A stretch of 64,000 bases of DNA from Pseudoips prasinana (GCA_951640165.1 OX621258.1:7277501-7341500), one strand, 5' to 3'; counted from the stretch's first letter, positions 22,815 through 34,684 are shown. The notes: generated from the sequence alone by a model not told the origin. Made by a program: numbers and translations.

Positions 22815-23547
22815 TGACTGCCTCGTTGGTCCAGCGGTAGCGTGTGCAACCGCAGATACTGAGGTCCTTGGTTAAAATCCCGGGTCGACCCACAAATTAA
22901 TTTCAATATTTTTCTTTTACGAAAATTTCTCAGTATGGGCATGTAACACTGCCAAATGCGAGACTCCGGGGTTTTGGCGCCAACGCGGAAAAAGACGCAT
23001 CCAGGCTATGTTTTATTTTCAAAAACTGGTGTAAATTCGAGTTTTTATGTGTAAATATGGTGGATTTTTAGACATAACATCTTCGACAACGTACACAAGT
23101 GGAGGAAAGTGCGATATTGCCGTGAATTGTGATTTTCCGTGTTGTAACCAAAACTGCATAAAAGCCTCTAGTAAAGTCTCCACTGCTTTACTGGGGTTGG
23201 ACAAGGATATGTATGACTTGACAATGGCGGAAATAAGTGATATAAAAATATATTTACTGAAGGCTCATAAGGCCAAAGAAGCCAGAGCCGAAAAACGGAA
23301 TTAAAAAAAAAAACGAGGCTCCGGGCTGGAAGTCTGGGAGTTGGCGGTATTATAACCTATTGCCTCGGAGAGAACGTAAAGCCGTCGGCCCTGTACCGGT
23401 CCTCTTTCCGGTCATGTTGCCAGTCGTCCCATCGACTCATGAGAGTGATGGAATAAAAAGTGCTCCTGTGTTTGCGCAGACACAGGGGCTAGTCTCCATT
23501 GAGACTGGCCGCCGTGGCCGAAATTCGGCTAGGATGACATTATTATA
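22815..23547 (+). repeat. tRNA-derived SINE A interrupted by element E
   Basis: Head with A-box-like TGGTCCAGCGGTAGC and B-box region, body to 22970, then resuming at 23326 through GACTGGCCGCCGTGG to GGATGACATTATT. Interrupted by the 343-bp element E with a 12-bp target duplication. Confidence 0.85.
22971..23313 (+). mobile_element. element E copy 1: 343-bp poly(A) retroposon with 85-codon ORF
   Basis: Starts GTTTTGGCGCCAACGCGG and ends with poly(A) (23303-23313). The 12-bp duplication CGAGRCTCCGGG flanks it (22959-22970 and 23314-23325, one mismatch). The ORF at 23047-23304 encodes 85 residues: a Cys-rich stretch (C-x5-C-x3-CC-x3-C, around residues 22-35), then a mid-region with LLGLDKDMYDLTMAEISDIK and a basic C-terminus. 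I do not recognise this protein. Copy 2 (38626-40321) starts at the same base, so this is a defined unit rather than a random truncation. It could be a SINE, the smallest form of a LINE, or a retroposed short mRNA. Confidence 0.75.
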
Positions 23548-23640
23548 TTATTAATCATTTTATTTAAAAAAACTTGTGTGTACTTATGTACACGCGTTAC
23601 AAGTTATACTTCTTAATATACAACTTGAACATAGTTATCA

Positions 23641-23806
23641 ATTTTCATACCACCTAGAACTAACGTCATGCTGTTATTTTTACGATGTGCGCGCATCGTA
23701 AAAATTCACTCTCATACATTTTCATACCACCTAGAACTAACTTCATGCTGTTAAATTTTTTGGTGTCGGTGTGCGCGCGCATCGTAAAAATTCACTCTCA
23801 TCATTT
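23641..23806. repeat. ~75-bp tandem duplication
   Basis: CATACCACCTAGAACTAAC occurs at 23648 and 23723. Each unit carries the palindrome TACGATGTGCGCGCATCGTA or a variant of it. Confidence 0.7.
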
Positions 23807-23886
23807 TTCTCCATCGCGCCAAAAGAAGTATAACTTCAAAAATATATCATGCTTTATGTTCTTTATTTTAAAATTATTTAATATTG

Positions 23887-24264
23887 GAATTTATTTACCT
23901 ACCTAGTGCAGGCGTCGTCTTAACGTCTGCACTTTGTAGATAAATCGTTTTCCTTTTCTTAATTTTAATTTTTATAAATGTTATAATTTACTACTAAAGG
24001 GGAAAACTGTATGAAAATATCAACTATTACATTAACACACATAACGGGCGGTCGGACCCCAGAATTTAAAAATTATTTATTCGAGGAATTTATTTACCTA
24101 CCTAGTGCAGGCGTCGTCTTAACGTCTGCACTTTGTAAATAAATCGTTATCCTTTTCTTAATTTTAATTTTTATAAATGTTATAATTTACTACTAAAGGG
24201 GAAAACTGTATGAAAATATCAACTATTACATTAACACACATAACGGGCGGTCGGACCCCAGAAT
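23887..24264. repeat. ~178-bp tandem duplication, 199-bp spacing
   Basis: 23887-24065 and 24086-24264 differ at only a few bases. Both contain GCAGGCGTCGTCTTAACGTC and GGGCGGTCGGACCCCAGAAT. A recent segmental duplication of unknown origin. Confidence 0.8.
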
Positions 24265-25860
24265 AAGGTTCCTTTCACAGCTTTTAAATACGGAACGCTC
24301 CAAAACACTCAAAATATAGACCAAGTATTAATTACAAAATATTAATTATCTATGCTCTATTTTTGAATGCCATAAAGGAACGGTTTACGTCCTATCAGTG
24401 TGGATACACTTACCTACAAAAACCGCCCTTATTATCTTTGGCATAAAGACGCTATCAGGTCAAGGTGTATCTACCGATAACATGGCATCGTCGCCTGTAC
24501 TACAATATTCAATTAACTAAGCATACTAATTTAAATTAGATTATATCTTTGCAATAGATAAAATCAAAGCATTATGCGTAGCTCTGGTAGCGAAATCACG
24601 ACGTGTCTGATAAAGATACTATAAGATATAAATCTAGAAAATAAATTACTTACTAATAACTATCTGATAGATATCGGCGGCACTGGCTCACTCCGCACTT
24701 TTGATGTGAAGCTAGAATTACATAGGTAGTTGCCTTGGTCATTTTAGAAACATTTGCCATGTACCTACCTTTACCATGTTATTGCGTATGAACGTAGAAT
24801 GACACGTGCATAAATCGTCACTAAAAACCGACCCCTCATGAGGATGGTACCTACAAGAGGGTGTCCCCTGGCGTGGGTCACTAAGATTTTAGTCTTATTT
24901 GCGAGATGGCTTGAGCCCTCGCTCTCCACGTAGAGTCTGGTGAAGCATTGAAAGTCTCTCAGACTAGCCGTAAACGTCACGTTAACATAAATACGTTTTA
25001 CTGGTGCTTACGTGTGTATTACTTAAATCTAAAATAGACCCAATCGGACACAGCAATGATATCACTAAGTGTAAGTAGATAATATGTTTAATTTGTGTGT
25101 AATCCTTTATAGTCAGTGAAACAATGTAAGCGTCCTAAAACGTCATAAAAATAAATATCGATCTATTTTCAAATGGCTTATAATTTATCATTGAGATACT
25201 CTTTATTACTATAATAACTTTTATTTATTCGTAAAATTGTTTATTTCATCTTTTGCATCTTATTTATTCCCATAAGAAATAATATTAATATATTTTAAAA
25301 TGTATTTAATAAGAAGAAGGTTTGAATAAATGATAATAATAAAACATTTAATTCAGATAATTGTCTCCATAGTATTGTTAGTAAAATAGATCGTAAAGAA
25401 CTATGGTGAGATAATAGCCTACTACTTGCCAGAGAGCAAATAAAGTGAATTTCAAATATCGAAATACAGACGTTCTAATTTCAAAGCTACGTTCGAATAT
25501 AATACAACAGCAACTGTCATCTCAGACAATAGCGCCTTGAGTCTTCCTTCATTCTAAATACGTGTATCGAATAAGTTTTTTTTTTCACTATTTGGGCACA
25601 GAGAATAAATATTTGGGGCTACCGTAACATCTCTGTAACATAATGTCAAATTAAAATATTTCCTGTTTCGGACGAAAGCCTTTGATACAAAATTGTTACC
25701 TGAGTTCCGAAAAAGATGACTAGTTGGTCAAATTATTCATGATTTTGATATATTCATTGTGTCATATTTTTATAAGCTTATTTAAACTGGGTAGAAGCTA
25801 TTAATTTTACCTCGTCTGTTTCGTGGTAGCATGTAGCGTCCTCGGACCAAAAAGTGTTGT
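24265..25860. other. no gene recognised
   Basis: AT-rich non-coding DNA. I see no repeat family represented elsewhere in the window. Confidence 0.3.
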
Positions 25861-26110
25861 ATGCGCTTACTTACTTATCGGCCCAATCGGTTACCCTAGT
25901 GTCAGAGTTGTCCAAGCCGCCCAGTAGCCTCTGACATGGCTTAACGACTGCTGCCTAATGGCTACAACCGGGACCGTTTAGCGTGCTCTCCGAAGCACGG
26001 AGACGCTCAGAAATTAAACCACTTTGGCGGTCACCCATCTATGGATTGCCCGCGAGCCTAGTTGCTTAACCTCGCCGATCACTTACGGACCGGTGAGAGC
26101 ATCTGGCTAT
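25861..26110 (-). repeat. 5S rRNA-derived SINE
   Basis: In minus orientation: head GATCGGCGAGGTTAAGCAAC then GATGGGTGACCGCC (5S internal-control-region-like), middle with TTCGGAGAGCACG, tail CATGTCAGAGGCTACTGGGC. Same family as 47184-47412. Confidence 0.75.
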
Positions 26111-26143
26111 TAGATTGATTTGTTTTTAAATTTGCTCCTTAAA

Positions 26144-26494
26144 TCCTTTTAATATTATAAAGGAGATTGTTACTCTTTCACGTAAAAACTACTGAATGGA
26201 TTTTCATGAAACTTTACAATAATATAGCTTATACATCAGAATAACACATAGGTACAATTTATAAAGATATTGTGTTAATTGTCCAATATATGACGATAAG
26301 TGTCAAGTAAGTAGGAAAAGATCTACCATCTGCGAGCTATTCCTGCGTGCACTGCCAAAACCGCTAGAGCTACACATCCTACTAATATTATAAATGCGAA
26401 ACTTTGTGAGTATAGATGTCTGGATGTATGTTTGTTTGTTACTCTTTTACGCCAAAACTACTTTAACGCGGGTGAAACCGCGGGGCACAGCTAC
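26144..26494 (+). mobile_element. composite of two adjacent Helitrons
   Basis: 26144-26367 starts TC and ends CTAG. Nine bases later a second unit 26377-26494 starts TCCTACTAATATTATAAATG and ends with the GCGGGTGAAACCGCGGGGC hairpin (CTAG mutated to CTAC). The same pair with the same 9-bp spacer is present at 47704-48046, so the two move as one composite. Confidence 0.7.
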
Positions 26495-26544
26495 TACTAA
26501 ATATAATAATTAATCAAAATTAATATTGTGTTTTCATTTAAATA

Positions 26545-26770
26545 AATAAAAAAGGTTTTTGTTCACATGTTTGTAGTAATACAGTTATTCATCATCATCA
26601 TCATATCAGCCGAAAGACAAAGGCCTCCCCCAAAGATCTCCACAATTGCCGGTCTTGCGCTATCCGCATCCAGCGATTTCCAGCGACCTGCACAAGATCA
26701 TCGGTCCATCTTTTATACAGTTATTATTTCTAGTTAATTATTACAGATATTTAGGTAGGTTTAGCTTTCA
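26545..26770 (-). mobile_element. LINE family F tail split by an RTE 3' end
   Basis: Family F tail pieces lie at 26545-26589 and 26715-26770. Between them a 125-bp RTE 3' end (26590-26714) in reverse orientation, with a (TGA)n tail, is flanked by the 11-bp duplication ATACAGTTATT (26579-26589 and 26715-26725). Confidence 0.75.
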
Positions 26771-29700
26771 ATATACGTACCTGAACATATTGTCCGATGA
26801 AGGAATGTGTAAAATCTGCGCTGTGCGGTCTCAGGGCGTGCCGCGTGCAGTGGAATCCCTCATTAGCTTTTCAACCACAAGGGCGGTTACTTGAGATGCA
26901 TGCGATATCGGTTGGTGTTTCATTCACACATGAATGTCTAAAGAATGCCGTCGTATCTCCTATTAGTAGCTAACAGTAAAGTTATATAAATAACTCTACG
27001 ATCCATCAGACTTATCAAGAAATTCTTTAAAACTAGCGAATATACCTACTTAACCTATACCCACACGTAACCACAAAAAGTGCCGAAAGAGCCATTACCA
27101 CGACAAATGGTAGAAAAAAATATATATGTTGTCTATTGTAATTTTAATAGGGTGTTCCGATGCGCGAAATTTTACACAAAGGTGGGTTTCTGACTATTAT
27201 CACGCTTAGAATTAACGTCTTTGTCACAATATAGGAGGCTGACGGGTGACGCAGGGGCAGGACCAGGACACGCAAATTGTAAATAAATATTTATTTTTTC
27301 GGCTTGATAATCCGGGGCACTATTTCGAGTTATAGGCGTGAAGATCTTAAATAGTCTGCCGTCCCGATCTTTCTGAGCACCTACCTAGTTTTTTGTCCAC
27401 AGGCAGTTCTGTATATTCTGTGTCAAAAAGTGGTTGACTTGACGTCAGTAATAAAAAAGTTGAAATGTGAAACTCCAACGCAATTAAATTAGGATTGTCT
27501 ATGGAAATTTTAAAATATACTACAACGTGGATAGGTACAAGGTAATCGGCATTGTGTCGAATTCTTATCTATGGTAATCGATGCACTGTTTCGGTCTTTG
27601 CTCCTAGTAAGTAGGTTTAATATACTTTAATAAATAGTTTACTAGTTCTTTCCTTCGCCCAGATAATCTGGCTTACTGTATTTTAACATGCTGTGAATAT
27701 CATCCAAAGAAACGATATTTCAGAACCCATCCGCTGCTCACATATAATTTACTATTGAATCCAAAGAATCTTCAAGCTTCTAACTAACTGAAGCAAATTT
27801 TAAAGAAAATACGAATGGCACAGAAAAATTAACAATAAAAATATTATAATTTGCACAGTAGGTAACACCACAATATGTTGAAATCCCTATTATTTAACAA
27901 GAAACGTGGTTTTTACCTACACAGTGACAAACATAAAAAATGGCCAGTTTTTAAAAATATCTATGACTTTTGACCCTTCGACGCGCGCTTTCTCAATTTG
28001 TCATAGTGACAGCCAGTGTTGCCAACTGCGCAAACAAGGAGGGCGGGAATGTTTGTTTTCTTTTACACACAATATGGGCGATGTTTGCAATGTTATTATT
28101 TATGGCTTTCATTGCGCGATGACAAATAGATTTTGGTGGAGAAATTGACACCGAATATTTTTGGAACGGCTTTGTTATTTTATTGTACTTATTCGGAGAC
28201 ATCAACACCTTTTAGGTTAGGGATTGAGCGATTTTTATCTGATACGCAATTAATAGCAATAAAAAGTATTGCGTAATAGAGAATTGGTTCGACATTATTA
28301 ACTTAGCTAAGCTCTTTTCTATGGACCTACCTAAGTTAGGCGAAAAGTAGATGTTTATGTGAGTACATTTTCCGCTTGGTAACATAATTAATTTCTTATT
28401 ACTAAAGTTTTTGTGTAAAAATACTTTTTTTTTATCATTTACCTGTGAAACTCTAGTCTTTGTCAAAAAATCGTTGACGTGAAAACTCTTCAGAACCGCC
28501 GACTTTTGAAATTCGAACATCTTCAACAGAATCTACATTAAGTTACACAATTGAACACCTTTTAAGGGTTTTGGCGGCAAAACTAAGGTTTCATTTAAGT
28601 GGAAATCCTTTATGAAAAAGCCAAGCAATTTTCGACTTACGCTGTAACTTAGAAGGATGGTTTTCGAATGTTTATTGTTTGTTTTAGATAGTAGATCTCG
28701 GGGTTTAGGATAATCTTTTGTTGATAGATTTTGTGGTGTACGTGTGGTTTCTGGGAACGTCTGGCGGTAGTCCAATGAAAGTGACAATGTTTTTTTTTAC
28801 TTTTACTGGTTAAATATGGAACTAGGGTTTTGCAGTCGGGAAATTTGCAGAATGTTGTGGTATTATTACCCCTGGTTGTGAATATTTGTACAGTCTACAT
28901 TATTATTACTAGGTATGTAGCGCTTCGATAGATAACGTTGATTGTGTTCAGCTCGGATGAAATATGTTCTAACTATCATCAAAATGATGACAATTCCAAT
29001 GATACACAAATATCTTCGATAAAGATTTTCAACGAGTTTCTCAGTGAATGTGACCGAAATAGGTCTGTATTTTCTCCACGAGATATCTATGGTCGAATAA
29101 ATTTTGTATTTAGAACATAAATATTGTTCGTAGTGTTCCAAGAGTAAAAAAAATGAATACAAACATATTATGAATTTACTTGGCCAGTTTTATTATTACG
29201 ACTGTTTTAAAATATACGAAACAAATTAAAAACGTGCGTATGCGGAAAAGTAGGTAGATACGTAAAATACCTCGCTGCACTCAGAATTCTGCTAAATAAA
29301 AAACAACATTTAGTATTACGTTAGATTATTTACCTCGTAATAAAATGATAGTATTCACATATGATGCAATTTCCCAGATGACAATTTATCCTGTAAAATA
29401 ATATCTATCATAACATAATTGAGCCCCATCATACGACCCGAGGTGGCGAACGTCCTAATATTACAATTAACCCTAACTGAGAATATCTGACACCAAACAT
29501 ATCATACAAACTGCACTTTTTCAACTCAAATGTCAGCACTTTGATACGGCTCGTTATTTTTTTTTCTTCGCACAAAAGCTACACGTGATGGCCCCCTCAA
29601 TTTGGCAAAGGCACCTCAGGTAACAGCCAGAAAAAAAATAAACGTGACAAAATGTCAGTAAACATGTACCTACTACACCTTTGCCAACATTACAAAAAAA

Positions 29701-31071
29701 TAACATACAAAGCGAATATCTGAATGCAGACTTTTTTCTCGATATCCGTATGAAATAATTTTATGTTCGCTGTTGTCGGAGTCTCGCGAAATAAGGCAAT
29801 TCATTCTTTGCTTTAGTCTATTTTAGACCTATAATACGTTTTATCGAAAGTTATAATAAATGTCTACCATTTTATGTTTCTATAATAATTTCTGGAATGT
29901 GTTGGACTCCCTTTCCCGTATGGACCATAAAACCGTTTTTAAATAATGCAGAGCTATATTTGAAGTTGATAAGTATACCTACTTACAGATAGCTAAAATT
30001 TTAGATTGCTATTCTGAAGGCCTCAGGTTTGATACAAACCTTTTAAAACGATACGATAAAAGAATGTTTTCGATTTCAAAATTTAAAATCCGGAATCGTG
30101 ACGAATGGAACGAAGTTCATTCAAATGTTAAATTTAGAAGGCGTTCCACGTGTTTGACTTTAACATCTCAGTGTTGCAATAGTGCAGAAAATATACTATT
30201 GTTAAGAGTAATTGTAAAATACTTTGAGCAAAAAACGCATCGTTTATGATTGAAATAGATGTGAGTACGATTGTATGAGCCGTAAATAATTGCGTTCGAT
30301 GTTCAGTTGTGCGAGCAAATTGGAGATGTATTGACTCTCGTAATATTCCAATTTTATTAAATTCATGTTTAATTTTTGGGATATTAACGCACTTCGCATG
30401 TAGTAATGAGTGATGTGGAAGAAGTAGATTGATTGTACTCGTATTTTTTACACGGTGCATTTGTTTAGGTAGTTATAAAATAAAATTTCAGATTTCTTAC
30501 AATTTCGTAGATAGATATTTTATAGGGTAGGTACATTATATTATCTATAAGAAGATATGTCCTAATAATTGCATCAAAATGTTGTAGTATTATAGATATA
30601 TTTAAACATATACCTATTAATGAAGAATTCTAATTAAGCTGACTTAGAGATTATAAATTAAAAGAGGGCAATTTCAAAGTGTACAACAATATTGAATCCA
30701 TTAAAATTTAAAAGAAAAGAAAAACTTACAGCTACTCTAGTATCTGTGGAAATAATATATCCAAACAAGCTCTTTATACACTATGTATGCTCAATCAAAA
30801 ACATTGTTTTTTCGGTTTAGCATGTTTAAAATGCTAAAGGAAAGAATGGAATCATAGTTAATTATAAAAACTATGATTTAAGAAGTATTTAAGAACAATA
30901 TTGTTTTAAACACCTTGAAAATATATTTTAATCGACAAGAAGTTTTTTTTTAATTTAATGCTATGTGTGTAATAAAGAGTTTATATATCTATCTTGAATG
31001 TGAATTTCACATTTCTTCTGAAGAACCGAGACGCTCAAATCGATGCTTATTTCCTTCTGTTCTTGTTTCAG
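26771..31071. other. repeat-poor flank upstream of the otd exon
   Basis: About 4.3 kb with no recognisable transposon, in contrast with the rest of the window. Short open frames here (for example around 27906, 28212, 28533, 28866 and 30134) have no recognisable domain and look like chance. Being next to a developmental gene and free of repeats makes it a candidate for conserved non-coding or regulatory DNA. No specific site can be supported. Confidence 0.35.
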
Positions 31072-31447
31072 ATGAACTAAAAACATGACATCTACCTCAA
31101 ACTTCAGATCAGCAACGCACTGAAAAGCCGCCACCATGCCAACTCACACACGAAAAAGGCTGATGCGGTGATTAATACTTGCGCTTAAAATAACAAAATG
31201 GCGTTGCTGACGAATTCGGCGTCGGCAACGGGGCCGACAGCCGGTGGGCCGACGGCGCCCCAAGCGCACTCCGCGACGCCTTTACATCATTACTTCCATT
31301 ATCTGAAACAACCATCCCCATTAGCGCAAAACCCATACGCGCATCACTCGAGTGCTCATCATATGGGGATGGGCCCAGGCCCTCTTGGAGGGCTAGGCCC
31401 TTTTGGGCTAACGCCACACGGATTAGAGGCTGTTGGATTCCCTCAGG
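31072..31447 (+). CDS. otd: orthodenticle (Otx-class homeobox) first coding exon; CDS 31198-31447
   Basis: Seen: a pyrimidine tract ends in an AG acceptor at 31070-31071. The leader runs 31072-31197. An in-frame TAA at 31186-31188 makes the ATG at 31198 the first usable start (context AACAAAATGG). The 83 codons plus one base end at the donor GTAAGT (31448-31453), a phase-1 intron. The peptide opens with an Ala/Thr/Pro/Gly-rich segment, has His-rich stretches (about residues 30-35 and 52-58), and ends with GPFGLTPHGLEAVGFPQG. From family knowledge, insect Orthodenticle carries almost this tract just before its paired-class homeodomain, which binds TAATCC-type sites in the nucleus and patterns head, eye and nervous system. 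Inferred: the homeodomain lies on exons beyond the window. The N-terminus is not similar to fly Otd as I recall it, so the identity rests on the C-terminal tract. An otd paralogue is the main alternative. Confidence 0.78.
31085..31171 (+). promoter_or_regulatory. upstream ORFs in the otd exon leader
   Basis: Three short upstream ORFs precede the otd start. One at 31072-31080 is ATG, one codon, stop, directly after the splice acceptor. One at 31085-31123 has 12 codons and a stop. One at 31136-31171 has 11 codons and a stop, and its ATG sits in a near-perfect Kozak context (GCCGCCACCATG). It ends 26 nt before the main ATG and is out of frame with it. Such an arrangement is expected to lower translation of the main ORF. 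That effect is inferred. Confidence 0.6.
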
Positions 31448-32986
31448 GTAAGTCTTTGTTCTATATAAAATTGTACTATTTGCCTTTTCATGTTTTGGCC
31501 TCACCTCTTTTCATTATCAAAGTACCATATGCCATGAAGATCTGAACATAAATAAAATCTACAGTCTATTTTTAGATTTTCATAATCAAATAAATCCGTT
31601 ATGGATTAGGTAAGTTGACAGTGTGTTGACAGCCCTAATTTATAAAAAAAATATCGAATCTCAAACTAAACTTATCGATATATTTTATTTGTATTTAACG
31701 TTGTTATCATTTTATATCTACAAATAAGTAATATTCAAGCTATTGTTCCTCGCGGTGTTATAGTTTTTAGAAACGAAAAACATTATCAGTGACAGAATAG
31801 GCAACATAACGACGCCAAAGCATTGGTATAAAACACATAAGCTCTTCACAAACGCCGTACTTTTTAAATATAGAATTTAATTATGTTTTAGTCATTTAGA
31901 AAAACCATAGAGAATTTTTATTTATTAATAGGTATAGAAAATAGTTTACATGTGTGAGTGCCTATTATAATATTAAACTCGAGAAGAGCGAATGATTTTC
32001 ATCAATGAAAAGTGTTTCATCGTACATGAATTTCTCGAATATTATTTATGGTATCGGGTTTCTGATAAGTAAATATTATCGGATTAATTTTCAGTAGACT
32101 ATAATTAAGCGTTTAAAATATTACAACCACCTGCATTTAATTTTATATCTCGTTTTCGTAATTTATGACATGACTCACAAATTCAAACTTACCGAACTAA
32201 AATGTACAATTCTTTGAGATAAAATATTATACGTACTTAGGTACTTATAGTATGTATTTATGCTAATTTATGTACATATATTTACCTTATATTACTTACA
32301 GTAGTTTCAACTTTGGCCATTGGACTTCCAGTCATTATTCATATAAAATACTTAGGTAATACAGTATTGTCTTAATTTAACTGCGGTTATTATAAAAACC
32401 TCGGGAAAAAATTTAAACAAATTGCTTACAATATTCCTCAAACTTCTTAAATTAAAACCGCCCATAAACAAATGAGAGGAGGCGGGTAAAATTGTGGGTT
32501 GACATAATTTTCAATATGGCGGACGAATTTCAGGCGGGATTTCAGGTTGTAATTTATTGCGAGTACTTTTATATGCCTCAGTGATGTTCTTAATGAGATG
32601 AGTGAATACTTTTATTTTATTATTTAGATTTCTATATTTTACTGAAAGAAGTAGGTAGGTACTGATTATGATTATAAGATTTTGGTAGATATCTACTAAT
32701 CCATCGGATTATATTTCTACAGCAAAAATATTCAGAACAATATGAAATCAAAAATAAAATATAGGTATTTCATGTTTCGTTTTTCGTTTATAAAAATACG
32801 ACACACGGATTAATTTCCCTACTGTGAGCGCTATCTTTTGAAAGAAAAAAAAGTTAAATGGAAACTAGCATAAGCATCTGTACCAACGGCAGCTAGCTGA
32901 TAGACTGGAAAGAGGCCATACTAGGACCTACAGCTTTACGTGCCCTACTAGACACGCGTTTACGTTATTCAAGTTGTTATTCCATA
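31448..32986 (+). other. proximal part of the presumed otd intron
   Basis: This starts with a strong donor (GTAAGT) and contains no long open frame. I recognise no repeat here until a Helitron at 32987. It is AT-rich single-copy-looking DNA and could hold regulatory elements, but I cannot define any site. Confidence 0.4.
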
Positions 32987-33310
32987 CTAGCTGTGCCCCG
33001 CGGTTTTAGCCGTGTTAAATTTTATAAATTATCACAGCTCCTCCCCTATAGGTGATAGCATGATAAAATGTAGCCTGTATGTTGACCCGACCTCTTAGTA
33101 ATAATCATGCAAAATTTGAAGTAAATCCATGCAGTACCTACTTTTTGGGTTTAACCCGGACATACATACAGACAAACAGACATACAGACAAAATTTCTAA
33201 ATACTATATTTTTGGCTTCGATATCGATTGTAGATCACACACCAAGTATCCTTTTAAAAAATATTCTTTGTACAGTTTTGAATTTCCTACGATTTTATTA
33301 TATGTATAGA
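32987..33310 (-). mobile_element. non-autonomous Helitron in the otd intron
   Basis: CTAG at 32987-32990 next to the CCGCGG hairpin, TC at 33310, flanks A and T. Sister of 20662-20961. Confidence 0.8.
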
Positions 33311-33363
33311 TTATTTTAACGAAAGAAACCTAAAATACATTATAGTTATTGTTATAATAACAA

Positions 33364-33733
33364 AATAATGTCCTCCTAGCCGAATTTCGGCCACGGCAGC
33401 CAGTCTCAACAGAGATTAGCCATCTGCGCGGGACATATTATAGTGCTCAAGTGTGTGCGCAAACACATGAGCACTTTCTATTCCATCACTCCCATGATCC
33501 GATGGGACGCTTAGGCGACACGACCGGAAAGGGGTCAGGTACAGGACCGACGGCTTTACGTGCTGTCCGAGGCACGGGGGTATAATACTGCCAATTCCCA
33601 GACTTCGGACTGATGCTGAGGAATTTTTGTTTTTACATAAAACTCCCAAAATCACTTTTTGGCCCGACCCGGGATTTGAACCTCGTTCTCTGCTACAAAC
33701 ACGCTACCGCTAGACCAACGAGACGGTCACTTA
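33364..33733 (-). repeat. tRNA-derived SINE A, near full length
   Basis: Reverse copy. Tail with GTCTCAACAGAGATTAGCC inverted, body with TCCGATGGGACGC, B box GATTTGAACC, A-box side CGCTACCGCTAGACCAACGA. One of the most complete family A copies. Confidence 0.8.
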
Positions 33734-34086
33734 TTGTTATACAAAGACTAAAATTTATACATAGATATTCTTTGAGTATTAAAATTAGATATCTTAGGAT
33801 ATCCTTCGTTGAAAAGGTTGCGAATCATTCATAAACAAGTCAAAAGAAGGTCACACTAAGAATAAACATACAAGCCACACATATACAACAGAAAAATATA
33901 TTCTTCGGAGGATAAACTTTATCTCAGAGAACTTCCTTCATTACACAGTTTATCGGAGAACTTGCGCATCAAAATACCTACTAGGAATGCCTAATCCTAG
34001 AATTTCTACAGACCCTCATTTACAGTACAAGCTGTGCCTCTTTGGAATGATTTGCCTGTAACGATTTGGTGAGCTCCATCCCTTCA

Positions 34087-34310
34087 AACCACCGTAGCCT
34101 AGTTGGTAGTGCTCCTGCCTACGAAGCTGGTGGTCCTGGGTTCGAATCCCGGTAAGTGTAAATATTAGTGTGATGAGCACGAATATTTGTTTCTGAGTCA
34201 TGGATGTTTTCTATGTATATAAGTATTTATCTATCTATATAAGTATGTATATCGTCGCCTGGTACCCATAGTACAAGCTTTGCTTAGTTTGGGGCTAGGA
34301 TGATTTGTGT
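34087..34310 (+). repeat. tRNA-derived SINE C, full length
   Basis: Head GTAGCCTAGTTGGTAGTGC (A box) and GGTCCTGGGTTCGAATCCCG (B box), AT-rich body, 3' tail TAGTACAAGCTTTGCTTAGT shared with SINE B, and a terminal A run. Confidence 0.8.
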
Positions 34311-34443
34311 AAAAAAAAAAAACTTTCAAAAAGCTAATGAAAGAGCTACTACCTAACATAAAAATTGTTATTATTAATTTTTCAGACATCTTTAATGTTG
34401 CATAATAGCAGTGTTACTGTCATCTCCTATCACTAATAGGATG

Positions 34444-34684
34444 TATATGTATTTTGATAATAATATCCTGGGACATTATTCACACGAAACCATCTGATCC
34501 CAAACTAAGCAAAGCTTGTACTATGGAAACCAGATAACTGAATATTACATAAACTTTTCTTTTGTAAATACATACTTATATAGATAATTACACCCAAACA
34601 TGGTCATCACACAAATATCTGTCCTGGGAATTGAACCCACGACCTGCGGCGTGAAGGCAAGCTTTTACAAACCGCGCCAACCAA
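34444..34684 (-). repeat. tRNA-derived SINE B
   Basis: Reverse copy, complete from the ATT-rich end (34444-34455) and tail CTGATCCCAAACTAAGC to B box (GGAATTGAACCC) and head ACCGCGCCAACC. Confidence 0.8.

Noticed and set aside
31172..31504. 110-codon minus-strand ORF over the otd exon
   Set aside because: Antisense to a coding exon with GC-rich, biased codons; no independent support.
34105..34165. Possible functional tRNA gene (A and B boxes)
   Set aside because: It is the head of a SINE with AT-rich body and shared tail. I could not form a convincing full cloverleaf and the same tail recurs elsewhere.
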